A stretch of 64,000 nucleotides of DNA from Athripsodes cinereus (Eukaryota; Arthropoda; Insecta; Trichoptera; Leptoceridae), in NCBI GenBank assembly GCA_947579605.1, contig OX388305.1, forward strand, positions 38,391,542-38,455,541, in the 5' to 3' direction. Every line of letters starts with the position of its first letter. Within the stretch, counting starts at the first letter, position 1. Below the pieces are notes generated by a model. That model was given only the letters and a program-made list of their open reading frames with translations, made no database searches and had not been told where the DNA came from. Both the position numbers and the translations under genes were made by a program. Below, in pieces: positions 1 through 12,040 of this stretch.

Positions 1-59
1 TACAGCTTATTAATAGTAAAATGTTAAGATTTTTTCGATTAAAAAATTGAATTTCAAAA

Positions 60-230
60 TGGCATTTTAGTACTTAAGACTAAATGGCTCTCAGGTACAG
101 TTTTATCTCTCAATAAAAAAAAAACAATAAAGTATGTAGATGAAAACATTTGTTTGTTTTTAATTTAATTATGGAACTCTAGTAGGTACCTATGTTAACA
201 CCGACACAGTGAATAAAAATATGATTGACA
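60..230. repeat. AT-rich dispersed-repeat fragment (family E-like)
   Basis: A stretch with 'tatctctcaataaaaa' followed by an ACACCGACACAGTGAAT motif recurs in related form near 23580-23680, 24470-24490 and 29310. It looks like the outer part of the family-E MITE described at 29091, but inverted ends cannot be made out here. Outside it, positions 1-420 are plain AT-rich sequence. Confidence 0.3.
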
Positions 231-420
231 ATCGTTGATATTGGCTATTGCTGTAATATTTTCTTTAAATACAACGATATCAAATTTATTTAACGACGTT
301 TTGCGTGGATTAAAATTTAACATATTTTTTGTTCATGGGTGCAACACTGCATTTTGAACATGCAGTGTTGCATATTTCAATATGTTATAATGAGGATTAC
401 AATACTACTACTAGGTAGGC

Positions 421-480
421 ACTATATATATCACGGCATATCCCACAAGTAAAGCAGCAAGCCTTATCGCTGGTTATTAT
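421..480 (-). repeat. Retroposon family C, decayed fragment
   Basis: Matches the conserved 3' part of family C ('atcacggcatatcccacaag') followed by a short piece containing 'cttatcgctgg'. It lies about 140 bp from the minisatellite at 621, whose unit resembles another part of the same family. Confidence 0.5.
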
Positions 481-620
481 TATGAACTGATTAATATGTT
501 AGTGCATGTTGTGGTACACGTCGTGGAGTTTCCGGCAAAAAATAATAGGTTTCTCACTCTTCTCTGTAAGATTTTGAGTGTCTAATAAAAGGCAGATGTT
601 CATAAAGCCTCACTCAACGA

Positions 621-1093
621 ACGATATAGCAGTGAGGTATGGCACCCATTTTCAATTTCTAATACGCTATAGCAGTGAGGTATGGCAACCATTTTCAATT
701 TCTAATACGCTATAGCAGTGAGGTATGGCAACCATTTTCAATTTCTAATACGCTATAGCAGTGAGGTATGGCAACCATTTTCAATTTCTAATACGCTATA
801 GCAGTGAGGTATGGCAACCATTTTCAATTTCTAATACGCTATAGCAGTGAGGTATGGCAACCATTTTCAATTTCTAATACGCTATAGCAGTGAGGTATGG
901 CAACCATTTTCAATTTCTAATACGCTATAGCAGTGAGGTATGGCAACCATTTTCAATTTCTAATACGCTATAGCAGTGAGGTATGGCAACCATTTTCAAT
1001 TTCTAATACGCTATAGCAGTGAGGTATGGCAACCATTTTCAATTTCTAATACGCTATAGCAGTGAGGTATGGCAACCATTTTCAATTTCTAAT
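621..1093. repeat. 43-bp minisatellite, 11 units
   Basis: Eleven head-to-tail copies of a 43-bp unit start every 43 bases from 621 to 1051. Units 2-11 read identically; unit 1 differs (acgAtatagc, ggcaCccatt). The core 'gcagtgaggtatggcaccca' resembles part of retroposon family C ('gcgatgaggtttgccaccca'), and only unit 1 keeps the family-C base C. The near-perfect uniformity suggests recent amplification or an assembly collapse/expansion. Confidence 0.95.
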
Positions 1094-1145
1094 TTTAATA
1101 TTTTTTTTGAAAAGACAATCTATTTGTTACTAACTTAAATCTGTC

Positions 1146-1330
1146 GGTCTAGTCAAAACACATTTAAGCGTTAGGTTTTCGTTTCGTTTTCGTTCAAACA
1201 AGACGAGGTTGCGAGAACGCATCAATTTTCGTTGCTAAAATACACAAGTAGCTCCGAAAATTGACGCTTTCTCGCAACGTCGTCCGCGTTTGAACGAAAA
1301 CGTAACGCTTAAATGTGTTATGACTAGGCC
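1146..1330. mobile_element. Palindromic MITE
   Basis: The ends are inverted repeats of about 28 bp with few mismatches: the left reads ggtctagtcaaaacacattt and the right reads the complement (aaatgtgttatgactaggcc). Similarity continues inward (AACGTTGCGAGA-type arms around 'cgttcaaac' and 'gtttgaacg'), so most of the 185 bp folds back on itself. There is no coding capacity and no clear target duplication. Confidence 0.75.
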
Positions 1331-1660
1331 CACTGATCGCTATTCCACTCGCGAGATACATTCACACATTCATCCAGTTTCTCATACATGCACGCCGATT
1401 TCCCTTACTCAAACACGCGGCAATCCTTAAGAAATTGATCCACGTGAACAAGCCACTTGTTTCTTGGACGTCCGCGTTTCCTCACCCCCTCTTTCAGATA
1501 AATACAACCTCTTCGTCATCCTATCATCTTGCATTCGTTACACATGTCCAGACCATCGTAACTTATTTACTATCCACAACACTCCTCTCACATCCGCTCA
1601 TTCTCCTGATGTCCTCATTCTTCACTCTATCTCGCAACGTTTTGTGTTAATAATATGATT
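1331..1660 (-). pseudogene. Decayed LINE ORF2 C-terminus
   Basis: Read on the minus strand, scattered frames give 'LRWSGHV', then 'RMQDDRMTKR', then 'RGRPRNKWL..VDQFLKD', the conserved tail after the reverse transcriptase in RTE/CR1-like non-LTR retrotransposons. Stops and frame changes interrupt it, so it is a fossil. Related pieces lie at 3895-4060 and 14990-15105. The small plus-strand ORFs here are antisense shadows of this remnant. Confidence 0.6.
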
Positions 1661-2364
1661 CCTTATATTCAATAACTACAACTTTATTTTTCAATGAATA
1701 TTAATGATGATTTTATTATGTTTTTTACATGCTTGACGCGGATGCACATCGTACCTACCTACCTACCTGAAATTTCAATTTAATTTAATGTGTATTAATT
1801 GTAACTTTAATCGCTGATAAATATATGTATCCAACATTTTTATTTCATCTTTTTATTTATGACGCGGAAGTATGTAATGTCCAAGAATTAATAAGTTGCA
1901 CAGTGTCCTAGAGGTGCTCTGGCATGTAAACGACTCTATAATGCTTTCATAAAATAATAATGATGATATAGGTAGAAAATTTAGAAAGAAAATATTTTTT
2001 TCTGCGCTAAGTAAACATTCGAATACCTAAATTCCTTAACTCACTGCTGACAAACAATAAAATTAAATATCCGTAAGACAAATTCCCTACAGAACGTCTA
2101 TGGTCGTAAACATTTTCTAGTCTCCATTATTACAGGAAAAACCTTTTGTTTTTTTACACAACACTTAATTTAAGTTTTTTTTCGCGTTTTATTACACTTT
2201 ACATTATCCAAACTGTGCATTATAAAACATTCACAATCCAACATTTTATGAAAATCACGTTCCAAATGGGAATCGAACTCAATGAAATCATTCTTATCAC
2301 CGTGGTTGTCATGGTATTTTCTACGGAGTTACCATGAGACGAATATTTTTTTTATTTTTTGGAA

Positions 2365-2534
2365 AAGATATATCTGGGTTTTGTTTGTTATAAACCCAAA
2401 TACAACCTTATACACCATTGACAGTAAGCTACTAAAAGCATTTGTTGTGAAAGGGGAGCTTGCCGGCACCTGGTATCGAACCACGGACCCCTTGTTCACG
2501 AGGCCGGGACTCTACCTCCAGGCTACCGACGAAC
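2365..2534 (-). repeat. tRNA-derived SINE, family A
   Basis: Read on the minus strand it starts with a tRNA-like head: A box 'tagcctggaggtagag' and B box 'ggttcgataccaggtgccgg'. A body follows ('cttactgt..aaggtgtataaggttg'), then a tail 'gggtttata..aacccagatatatctttt'. The length of about 170 bp fits a complete copy. Other copies are at 4520, 16376, 21319, 33845 (partial) and 53587. Confidence 0.8.
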
Positions 2535-2552
2535 CTTTATATGTTAAAGTTT

Positions 2553-2702
2553 AGGGTTGACTGGAAGAAGTTGCTCAGCAACAAGTCCGTCTTTTAGCAA
2601 ATTTTGTTAAGGCCTAACTTTGCGTTTTGTAATGTTATGTACTATTGTATAATACGTATTTATGTGAAATTATGGCCAATAAAGATTTATTTTTTTATTT
2701 TA
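2553..2702 (+). repeat. LINE 3' tail
   Basis: It begins 'gggttgactggaagaagttg' and ends with 'ccaataaagattta' and an A/T-rich tail. The same opening motif (tTAGTTGGAAGA..) marks 3' ends near 7340, 7800, 15640, 23840, 25627 and 30960. These are probably 3' untranslated ends of a non-LTR retrotransposon group, 5'-truncated on insertion. Confidence 0.5.
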
Positions 2703-3894
2703 TAAATTGCACATTTCACTGCAATACAAAACACAGCTTTTCATGTCTTGTTTTGGTGTTTAAATCAAAATATTAACGAAGTCCAATGCCGACTAAGAAT
2801 AACACTCGAAAAAATCACATGGTCTTGAATCTAGATAGAAACATAAATTATTGTGTACCTTGCAAATATTTGTATTTTTTTGTTAATTTCAATAACGTGA
2901 TTAATTTGCCGTAAATTTTCATTGATTAGTAATGCAGAACCAATTTTCTCGGAAAACGTGTTACGGTCTCTCTCATAATGTTATATTTGAGTATCGCACA
3001 TCCTATAAACCTGAAAAAAAAAAACAGTACAAGAATCCCTACAATATAAAAAAAACTGTTTTTCGAGGCTTGCAACACCCAATGTGTTTGGAACACCTTA
3101 CAAACAATAATTTTTCTTCCGAATTTCTAATCTATACAATAATTTAAGTTGATGTAAATTCTAGGTAAATACATTATTGTTCAATAATATGTGTCAATTT
3201 TAATCTTTTCTGTCACAAAATATTAATTATATTATTAATTATGAAATACAGAACAAACACCTTATATAAACGCATTAATAATTGATGTTTAGTTTTAAAG
3301 TGTCTATAGTTTTCACTTTACACTTTTTTCCAAGACACAAAAAAAAGGATTTATAAACAGCGGGACGAATCAGTTAGCGCCGTCCGTTGATACTTCACTA
3401 TTATTACATCACAATAACACACGGAAAATTATAATATTATTAGACTGATAGTACAGTATTGCACATCACAAACTGTTTAACACGGTACCGGACGTTACAC
3501 CAATCAACATTTATTAGACAATATTAGTAGTGCAAGTAGTAATAGAGCAAACAAACTACATATAAACATCTATCTATGTATGTTATTGTTGATATATTTT
3601 GTTTAAACACAATAGTACTTGTTTCAAGTCCTAGCGCTGCTTATGCTTGCCTGCTGTTCGCTAGTCGCTACTACACCGAGTACTGACTTACGAATAATGC
3701 ACAAGTGCGACACTACTGGGTATTCACAGCTATAGGTAGGTACTCATTATTAGATATTATTGTTAGATGGTACTCTAGTCATACACTCATTACTTACAGT
3801 GCTGGTTTAAGGTAAACAAATGCACCTTCTATTGGAAATGCGCTGTAGTATATACCTACGAGGAATTGAAAAACTTGCAGAATAATTTTAACTA
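2703..3894. other. AT-rich stretch without recognised genes
   Basis: No ORF with any recognisable similarity. It contains simple TACC/GTAGG runs and a slightly GC-richer patch around 3630-3720 that I cannot assign. Confidence 0.5.
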
Positions 3895-4060
3895 TACTAT
3901 ATCCTCACCCCGTGTCCCAGGTGGGGAAGGCAGAGAGAACGGAACGCCATGTTGATCTATCCTTACATACTTCTTTCGCTTCGCCGTCCTTAAGAATTTG
4001 ATCCACGTGATCAAGCAACGTGGTTCTTGGACGTCCGCACATACTCATACACCCTCTCTT
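3895..4060 (-). pseudogene. Decayed LINE ORF2 C-terminus
   Basis: On the minus strand this reads 'LKDGEAKEVCKDRSTWRS' and then 'VLSAFPTWDTG', preceded by a RGRPRT-type motif around 4030. It is the same LINE family tail as at 1331-1660, here including the last residues before the stop. A third partial copy is at 14990-15105. It is non-functional, consisting only of the final ~55 codons. Confidence 0.55.
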
Positions 4061-4519
4061 TCAGAATAATAAAAATAATTTTGATAATTTATATTTCGGA
4101 CCGTTTAATGATCAATGTCCATCTCAAGGGGCTGGCGACTTCTACTGAACAACATCATTTTCAACTTGCTCCTGGATGTGGCGGTTGTAGGTTTAATATC
4201 TCTTCAGTTCCGCAGGCAACACCTATCTGTTTTAGGCAGCTGGAGCGGCGACATGAAGTTACTTTCTGTGAATTTGGAGATATTAAGGAAGTGGAAGACA
4301 GGAATGCTATATTAGTATGTCATGGAGTGAATCAGCACATGTCTATTGTGTTGATATTTATTTTGGAAACAGAATTCTGAAAGAATTAGTACCACGCATC
4401 TGATCTGTGTTTAAATACAGTATATCGCTGCACAGGACAAAGCCGAATGCAAGGAAATATGTGAAGATTTGCTGCAAGCTAATTTACAAGATAGAAACTA
4501 GAGAGAGAAAGTGAGTTGA

Positions 4520-4674
4520 GTTCGTCCGTAGCCTGGAGGTAGAGTCTCGGCCTCGTGAACAGGAGATTCGTGGTTTGATCCCAGGTGCCGGCAAACTCTC
4601 CTTTCACGACACAAGCTTTTGGCTTACTGTGAAAGGTGTATAAGTTTGTATTTATAGATATATCTTTTTAAAAT
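4520..4674 (+). repeat. tRNA-derived SINE, family A
   Basis: Head with A box 'tagcctggaggtagagtctc' and a mutated B box 'ggtttgatcccaggtgccgg', then the family body and the end '..gatatatctttttaaaa'. The gggtttataacaaaaccc part of the tail is shortened here. Confidence 0.8.
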
Positions 4675-5457
4675 ATTAAAAAAAAGAGAAAGACATCGGC
4701 AAAGCTATAAAAAATATGCATTTCTCCCTGTACCCATATCAAAATAAGTAAAAGGCATTATCTGTTAATGTATTAAATAAATAAATAATTGAAATAAACC
4801 TGTCAAAAAAATAGTAAGTAGGTATTATAGATTTGCACTATTAAGCATGAGAAGCTAGTGTTTGAATATTTGTCGATTAAGACCTATATACTGAGCTATA
4901 ACTTTTATCAGGACTGTAATGCAACCACAATTTATTTTATTTTTAATGTATTCATAAAGGGAGTACAATTTTGCATTATTTACTTATGGTACTTAAACAT
5001 TTAAATGCTGATTACTTTGGAGATTTTACCTTTTTTGTAAAATACTAATTTACATTGTAGAGTTCTTTTCGTCGAGTGCAATTTTTAACCGTCTGCAAGC
5101 ATCTTGTATTTTAATTGGGACGTTGCTTTATGTATCTACATGGAAGAGTCGGCTCTGACTAATATATTCCTCAATTGTATTAGGTACACTACCGGCCGCA
5201 TTAATATAATCTAAACACTGTTGTGCACATTATCATATACCTGCGGTTATGCTACGAACTATTTTTGATACGAAAAAAATATTTGACCGCTGATAGCAGC
5301 CTTAAAGTAAGTACCATTTCAATTGTCTCTTCCTCTTATTCTTTTGTTGGCTTTCACCTTTAATGGTGTTCCTAGCCAGAAACTGCAAGTAAAAATTATA
5401 AGTTCAAAAATATAATATGGACGCACTACCATATATAAAACAATTACCAAAATATAA

Positions 5458-5704
5458 CATGCATAGACAATTCACTCAGATCGAGCTAGTCTCAAATTAA
5501 TTCATATATGAATCTTGTATTATGGTTACTAATGCGACGATTCACATTATTATAAAAAATGCACTAAACAAATATACATGGAATACCTAGACCCATGACC
5601 ATATGAAAAAGGTAATTTTTCATTTTCCCCAGGCCGGGAATCGAACCAGGGACCTGGTGACTCAAAAGGCAAGAGCCCTATTATCTCCGCGCTACTCCGG
5701 CCGA
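5458..5704 (-). repeat. tRNA-derived SINE, family B
   Basis: On the minus strand it begins with 'cggccggagtagcgcggaga' (A-box region) and carries the B box 'ggttcgattcccggcctgg'. It then runs through a 170-bp body to 'gatctgagtgaattgtctatg'-like sequence. Related copies are at 6970, 12041, 52741 and 38998 (3' part only). The tRNA resemblance is to the promoter boxes only; no tRNA fold is retained. Confidence 0.75.
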
Positions 5705-6494
5705 TTTACCATTACTCCATATTTTGATTCAATTGCCTAGTACTAGGCCAGAGCCATCTATACGGAAAAGTTCCAAACTAACCTAAATTTCATGATTGAT
5801 GAAAAGTGAATATATGTACCTACCTATTTACAGTTTATAAAATTTGTAGCATAACCGTATGCATTGTAATACAGTGATAGTATTAAGAAGGTGTTCATTA
5901 TTACGTTTTTTTATAATAACATTTAAGTGGTGTACCTATAGTATTAGATATTATGTCATTAAGGATTATTGCGATTTCAATATTATAGGAGATATTATAT
6001 TCCGTGGAGTCCTCGGTAGAATAAGAAGGTCCGATGAAGTTTTTTCCTTCACACAACTATTAATTGGAATGTCTTGTATAAGGAAGGAATTCGTGGAACA
6101 TCTTCAGTTAAACGATGATATAAATGCCAAAAAATAAATCACACAGGAAATTGAATTGAATATACACATTATACACAAATCTATGTTTCAATCTAAATGA
6201 TAACATAATCATGAAGTTAGCAGAGCGGTTTTATATGGAACCACAGTCAATAAAATTGATCAGGAAGTATAAGTAGGTACATAATCATTTTTTAATAGTA
6301 CCTATTTATTTATATATTATACAAATCATGACATGAGACTTTTTCATGTCATAAAATTTCATTATATATATTAATTAATTATGTATTAATAACTTATAAT
6401 ATTATGGTTAACAAATTCAGGTACCAGCAACCGTTGTCAAAACTCATGTTAGCGTTATGTTGTCGTTAGAATATATATATATATATATAGACGA

Positions 6495-6909
6495 CTAACG
6501 GGCTGTTTCACCACCTCTGGATAAAGTTCTAGATAACAATCCTTAGGATAAATTAATCTACAAGATAAACTGAAGCGAGCGTTTCACCACCTACAGATTT
6601 CTTACGGATTGCTATCCGTCAGATAGCAGTGGCAACGTTGTAATTTCATGCGTTTTTTGCATGAATGTATGCACGTAGGTAGGAATATATCGTTCGTTGC
6701 CTAGGAATATATCTAGGCAACGCACATGTAAACAAATTTTGACATTTTAACACTATCTAAGACTTATCGGCCGGATAACTTATCTGGAACTTAATCTATA
6801 GGATAGCGCTGTCAGGGAGTCGTGAAACGCATTTTTCGTTTTATCCGTTAGATTTGTGTTGGATTGGCTATCTGGCACTTTATCCAGAGGTGGTGAAACA
6901 GCCCGTTAG
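6495..6909. mobile_element. MITE with long TIRs, probable TA duplication
   Basis: The outer 33 bases (ctaacgggctgtttcaccac..) are repeated in exact inverse at 6877-6909. Inside, further 'ttatc..agat' motifs recur in both orientations, giving sub-terminal repeats. The sequence borders can be read as TA|acgggctg...cagcccgt|TA, consistent with a TA target duplication as in Tc1/mariner-type elements. There is no ORF. It is a non-autonomous, probably folded element of about 415 bp. Confidence 0.8.
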
Positions 6910-6969
6910 TGAGAAAGAATAAATTTTCGTAGCTAAAATACACAACGACTTGTGTATTTAATATTATAA

Positions 6970-7082
6970 TTGTCCAGACCTGGGACAATTTGAAAAATGC
7001 ATTCTTCATTAATTCGCCCTAGTTGGAAATCAAACCCGGGACCTCGTGGCATGAGCGTTGCCTTCGCGCCGCACTGGCCGTC
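6970..7082 (-). repeat. tRNA-derived SINE, family B (partial)
   Basis: Contains the complement of the head ('gacctcgtggcatgagcg', 'cgcgccgcactggccg') and the B-box region 'aaatcaaacccgggacc', followed by the 'ccagacctgggacaattt' body. The far end is missing. Confidence 0.7.
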
Positions 7083-7339
7083 TATCATTGTCATAATTGT
7101 TTGTCTCAATCAATTATTATTTTATTATCAAACATATTTTATTATACGAGTATATAATATATATCTACCACGACTACCCATAAATAATATAAATAAAAAG
7201 TACAGCATTAAAAAGTGTTTGATTCACTTTCATTATTTGTATACCTACCTAAATACTATAGTACCTACGCTGAACACTGAAAGGGATGTAAAACATACAT
7301 CGATGTTATGAAGGCACTTGCATCGAGTTCGAAAAAACA

Positions 7340-7420
7340 AAATAAAAAATACTGGAAGAAATTGCTCGTCAGCGATTCCTCAACTCATCCTCTGTATGTT
7401 GATTATGTTATTTATTTATT
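7340..7420 (+). repeat. LINE 3' tail fragment
   Basis: 'actggaagaaattgctcgtc' is close to the 2553 copy and is followed by an A/T-rich end. Positions 7440-7560 hold a GC-richer piece that I cannot assign. Confidence 0.35.
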
Positions 7421-7804
7421 TACATTAAGGGTTGTAGCCTCCCTTAGCCGTGGATGTTTCAGGAATGGTAGTTCCTATGTCATCCACACTCATCGGGCAA
7501 AATCTTTCTTTATATGAGAGGCCTCAGATATCGCCTGAAGAGCTCCCCGACAAAGCCCCTATTTATTTACAATTTTAAGTGTAATTTTTTTTTTATTATT
7601 TTATTTTTATTTTATATGTATATATAGGACAACAATTCAATTATTAAACACAAAAATGAAAATATACAAAAACAACAAAATCTGGCCCCAGGCAGCACCA
7701 TAGAGCTGGTATTAGGGGCTAGAAGATCTTCAAATGAATTTGTCTTCTATAAAGCACATACTTATGTAATTAATTCATAGATTACGCGTATATCAGTTAT
7801 ATAA

Positions 7805-8070
7805 GGTTAGTTGGAAGACATCGCGTTCCTGCGATAAACCCGCCCATTGCACAAATTATTTGTATATACCATGTTGTAATATAATTATTTTTGTTTAAAT
7901 ATTTTGTACAATGAAGTTCATTTAGGTTAATGTCGTATTAGGTTAATATATGTATCTAGTATGTTATAAGAGAACACGCCGACAAATCTTTTAGATTTGG
8001 CGTGACTCATTATCATAAGATGTATATATTTCTTATTCAATGTATTATTTTCATTAAATTAAATTAAAAA
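7805..8070 (+). repeat. LINE 3' tail with A-rich end
   Basis: 'ggttagttggaagacatcgc' and 'gataaacccgcccattgcac' match the 3' end that follows a readable LINE C-terminus at 15640. The segment ends in an A-run at about 8066-8080. Confidence 0.5.
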
Positions 8071-8139
8071 AAAAAAAAATATTATATCAGTGTTGATTTT
8101 GAACATGCTGGGGCCCTGATTAGCGCTTGCCACTTATCC

Positions 8140-8243
8140 TGAATCTTTTGATATTATATTGGCACGAAAAGAACAGTTTGCATGTTTATTTTATGCGGTT
8201 GGTCTGCTGGCTACCCACTTTTGGGATATGCTGTGATGGTATA
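8140..8243 (+). repeat. Retroposon family C
   Basis: Sense-strand match to the second half of family C ('ggtctgctggctaccca', 'gatatgctgtgatggtatag'). It is diverged and has lost the (TAG)n tail. Confidence 0.65.
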
Positions 8244-8412
8244 GAAGATAATAAATCTCATAATTTTTTAAAATATAAAATTCAACTACAAGTTTGTTTT
8301 TAAGTATATATTATATGCTCTAGATGTTACGCAGACGTCTTGTTGATAAAAACAAAGTCAAAACAGTGTTATCTCTAGACAACAATAATATGTCGTATCG
8401 CGCATTCTTATC

Positions 8413-8757
8413 TGGTGTTCACACGAGACGACATAGAGGTCTGACGATTTCGATAAAAAAAACGAAATCCGTTGGACGTCCATTGATCGTCAAAAGTGTT
8501 CCCACCGACATAGATTTAATCTGTCAGATGCGCTTTGTATTTGAATTTGTATTAAAAAAATTGTCACGAAACGGGAAATAGTTATAAAGTTTTTACCATG
8601 GATACGGATGTCGCGCACAACTATGCATGCGTTCATCGGCCACCAGAAAAAAGTTAAAGATGGTCAGCTAGGGGCGATATCGTTTTTACTGGTTTTTCAG
8701 AGTTACTGACTACCTGTTCAAAGGGTTTTCTGACTATATTCGTCTCGTGTGAACCCC
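8413..8757. mobile_element. MITE with GTTCACACGAGACGA ends
   Basis: 'gttcacacgagacga' at the left is repeated inverted at 8739-8753 with a few further matching bases inside ('ata.ag'). The 345-bp interior has no known domain. The 85-aa reading frame at 8324-8581 straddles its left border, so that frame is unlikely to be a gene. Confidence 0.6.
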
Positions 8758-8927
8758 CTATTACTTGATAACATTAATTGTGAAAGTTAGGTATGTTTAC
8801 ATATTTTTTATCTAAGTAGTGTTTGTTTGAACATATAATTTATTACACAAGTGATAAAATACAGACAAAATTAAACCCTTGTTTTTTCATTTGAGGTCTC
8901 CTGCTACAATACTTTTAATTATTTCTA

Positions 8928-9220
8928 TAACTCAGAGAGGACAGCATGCATGTTTATTATATACAGGTACTCTGCTGGCTACCCCTACTAAATTTTTACT
9001 CTTATTTTGTCATTCATGTTTGATTCCTATTTGTATTATTATTGTCCTATTCTATTTTATTCTCTGAATCTTATTTATGTACAATTGCCCGTGGGGGCAA
9101 ATTTGGTTTGAATGTGCGAATAAATAAGAGATAATATCCGAGTGTGAGGTATGTAGGTCTCTCTTCAATGCTGGCTACCCCACTTGTGAGATATGTCGTG
9201 ATGGTATATTAGTAGTAGGT
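8928..9220 (+). repeat. Two decayed family C fragments
   Basis: 'cagagaggacagcatgcatg..ctctgctggctacccc' at about 8930-8990 and 'tgctggctaccccacttgtg..atggtatattagtagtagg' at 9168-9220 both match family C. The second keeps the TAG-type tail. Confidence 0.55.
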
Positions 9221-11599
9221 ATATTTTTGGATTTTTGAAAATAAATGCCTGTTAATTTGAGCATAAAATTAAAATCTTTATAAAAAAAGTCTCTTATAGT
9301 TTTCAATATAAATGATGAAACACAATGTTTCGTGCAGAATCAAAAACACGTTTCAACAATTTTATTTTAAATTTTTGTTGAAATAATATTATTATTATTA
9401 TTGGATAACATTACAATGTCGTTTACGTGCCAAAGGACCTCAAGGACGCTGTTCAATTCATCAATTCTATGACATTAGATCCACGTCATATTGCAACTAT
9501 AGAATAGAATAAAATACAATATACACTATATAACTTAAATAACATAAACTATTATAAGTATGACACATCATCATAAATATTACTCAAATCTTTGAACATA
9601 ATCCATTCCCTTCCTTTTCCTTCCCCCTAGTCCTAAAAATGCTCACCAGCAATTGAAGTAATATCATAGCTTTTTTTCTTTCTTTTATATTCTTATACAT
9701 ATTGTCGTAGTTAAAATAACATTACAAAAATATTAGAGTATTTCCATATTAGATTTACATAGTTACAGTTTGACTTTTTGAAAGAAAGAATCCCGCTAAA
9801 ATAATGTAGACTTTGATTTGACTTCTGTTAAAATTCGCTTGGTTGACCATCTGCAACCAACTTCACTCTCCTCGCCCTCGGCGCTGTGTGCTCGCTGGCC
9901 GGTGTTTTTTACACCGACCAGCGGCCGAAATAAATAATTAAAAGGCTTAATAAATTGTCGTCTGAATTAACTTATAACCAAAATGTGAAGTATAAATAGT
10001 GACTGTGAATCATCAATAATATTAATATTAGAACCTGTTGATTAATAATAATTCTTGTGTATATGTAAAAATTTCTGTGTGTGTGTAATTGCGTTGAACC
10101 GGGCTGTGTTAAAATTTGAACCTTCAATAAATATTTCTCTAACTTAAAACTGTGTTTTTTCTAACTATGAAACCATTCTAGTAACTTTACGATATCCCTG
10201 ACTGAGACTCTTGCCCTGCAGACTGAGTTAGCTGGTGAAAACAAGTGGAAGGTTAGAGTCGTAAGGGAGGAGGAGAAAGAGAAGAGAAGATAATGAAAAT
10301 ATATCTCTTTAAAAATATATATTCATTTAATTATCTTTTATCTTGAATATCAATTATTGCTTCACATTACTTGCTTTTTTAACAATCATTCTGTATTATA
10401 TAACTTAAGTTGTAATTGGCTTTAATGTCGTACAATTATTGTTGTATTTATTATGTAATATCAGCTTAAGTTTGAAATAAATAAAATAAAAATATATATA
10501 TATATATATATATAAATTAATAGATTAAATGAGAATCTCGGATACATAAAGGTACCCACGTCAAATGTTACATATTATATAGTGTTACATTAAATATTTT
10601 GGATACAATATGAATCTACCACGTCAAGAATGTGAAACAAAAAAAGTACAATATTCAATAGTAATTAGTAAAATAAATTTTTTATTGGTCCCTTTTGAAT
10701 GTCTTAATACATCGATGTAATTATGTATTTATTGGCATCACTTTTCATTAATAGATTTTATAAATAATTGTTATTAAGACAGATATAACTGTAATAATTG
10801 TTATATTAAGAACATGATAATATCTGTGTACCTGGTTAGGTACTTTTATAAAAATCTCTTTTTATATTATTGTTAGTACGGAGTACAGACGATGGAACGA
10901 ATGAGGTTTCGTGTCAGTAATATTGTTATGTATTCGTGTTTTGTATTTTTATTTGCATCGTACAATATTCATCGCCAATAAGAAAAGTATTTATATTAAA
11001 TAAGTGGGTTTGTTTATATATCAGTCTTAGTAATAATTATTTATGTAAATTATATCTAGTTCTTTTTTCTTCTATCTACTACTTGACATCTCCTTAATGT
11101 ATTACAATTTTTGTTCTTGACATATTACCAAACATTTTGTTGACATTCTACACTCACTTCAATGTTTTAATTTTTCGTGACAAATTTAGTGAATGATTTG
11201 ATTTGACTAATTTTATAATTGTCATAATTTGATTCCCAAATATATTTTGTTCTTCGCCAATAAAAGAGCACATCTTTATTGTGTATGTATTTTAAAAATG
11301 ATATTTTGCCACCCGTCAAGAATATCTTTATGTTTATTATCACGGAGAAGACAATTCGTATGTTTATTACATGCAGACTACCTAAATTGTACAATATAGC
11401 GTTATTGTGTGCCTAGTTACGGATAGAGACGACATCACGCAAACGACGTTTTGAGCGTCGACGGGTTTAAATGCTAGTTATCAATAGGTATTGTGTAATT
11501 CATAATTATTGCTATAGAACAAGCGTCCATAATCCAAAATGTCGTTTTGAGATTAGGCATTTAAACATTTCAATTAACATAACATAGCATAAAATAGTT
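9221..11599. other. AT-rich stretch, possible solo LTR at about 9800-10165
   Basis: No coding gene is visible. Around 9840-9930 lies a GC-rich patch with a 12-bp hairpin (gctggccggtgt / acaccgaccagc). About 220 bp further on, 'gaaccttcaataaa' precedes a T-rich stretch, an arrangement reminiscent of an LTR. A (TA)n run lies at 10493-10514. The 75-aa minus-strand frame at 11167-11394 resembles nothing known to me. Confidence 0.4.
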
Positions 11600-12030
11600 T
11601 TTATCGAATTTCTCTTAACAACAAAAATGTGTTATAGCTAATTTCAAAACTCGGCTACGCAAATAGAAAATATTGAATGCCCGCTTTATACAGGACACTC
11701 GTAAACTTGCACTAAAAAGTGAGTCATTTTGTATTTTGATAACATTAAGAAAGTAACGTAAATCAATGAATTCATGACAGACCAATATTTTGATAAACAC
11801 CTAGTGAAAAAAAAGTCTGTTCTGTTTAGTAAAACCTAGTTTATTTTTGGACAGTATTTTAACATGCTAAAAAAAATCAATTTAAAGATTACAAAGGTAA
11901 CTGAAACAAGCTTATAAAATGACTCACTGGGCAACTAAATAAGAGCGTCTACTCAATTAAGTTTACGAGACAGTATGACTGCATTGTGGTTAGCAAATAA
12001 ATCAAAAAATGACAGACAATAGGTATGTAC
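11600..12030. repeat. Dispersed repeat D, copy 1
   Basis: About 430 bp that recurs in inverted orientation at 19350-19820. Shared pieces include 'tgtgttatagctaatttcaa', 'tacaggacactcg', 'gcattgtggttagcaaataa' and 'tgacagacaatagg'. There is no intact ORF, TIR or LTR; the class is unknown. Confidence 0.6.
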
Positions 12031-12040
12031 ATATAACATA

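Noticed and set aside
621..1093. CRISPR-like array
   Set aside because: Units are contiguous 43-bp copies without unique spacers, in a eukaryotic genome; it is a minisatellite.
4027..4380. 117-aa plus-strand ORF
   Set aside because: Its first part is antisense to a LINE remnant and the rest shows no domain or splice context; evidence is too weak for a gene.
8324..8581. 85-aa ORF
   Set aside because: It straddles the left border of a MITE (8413-8757) and has no recognisable domain.
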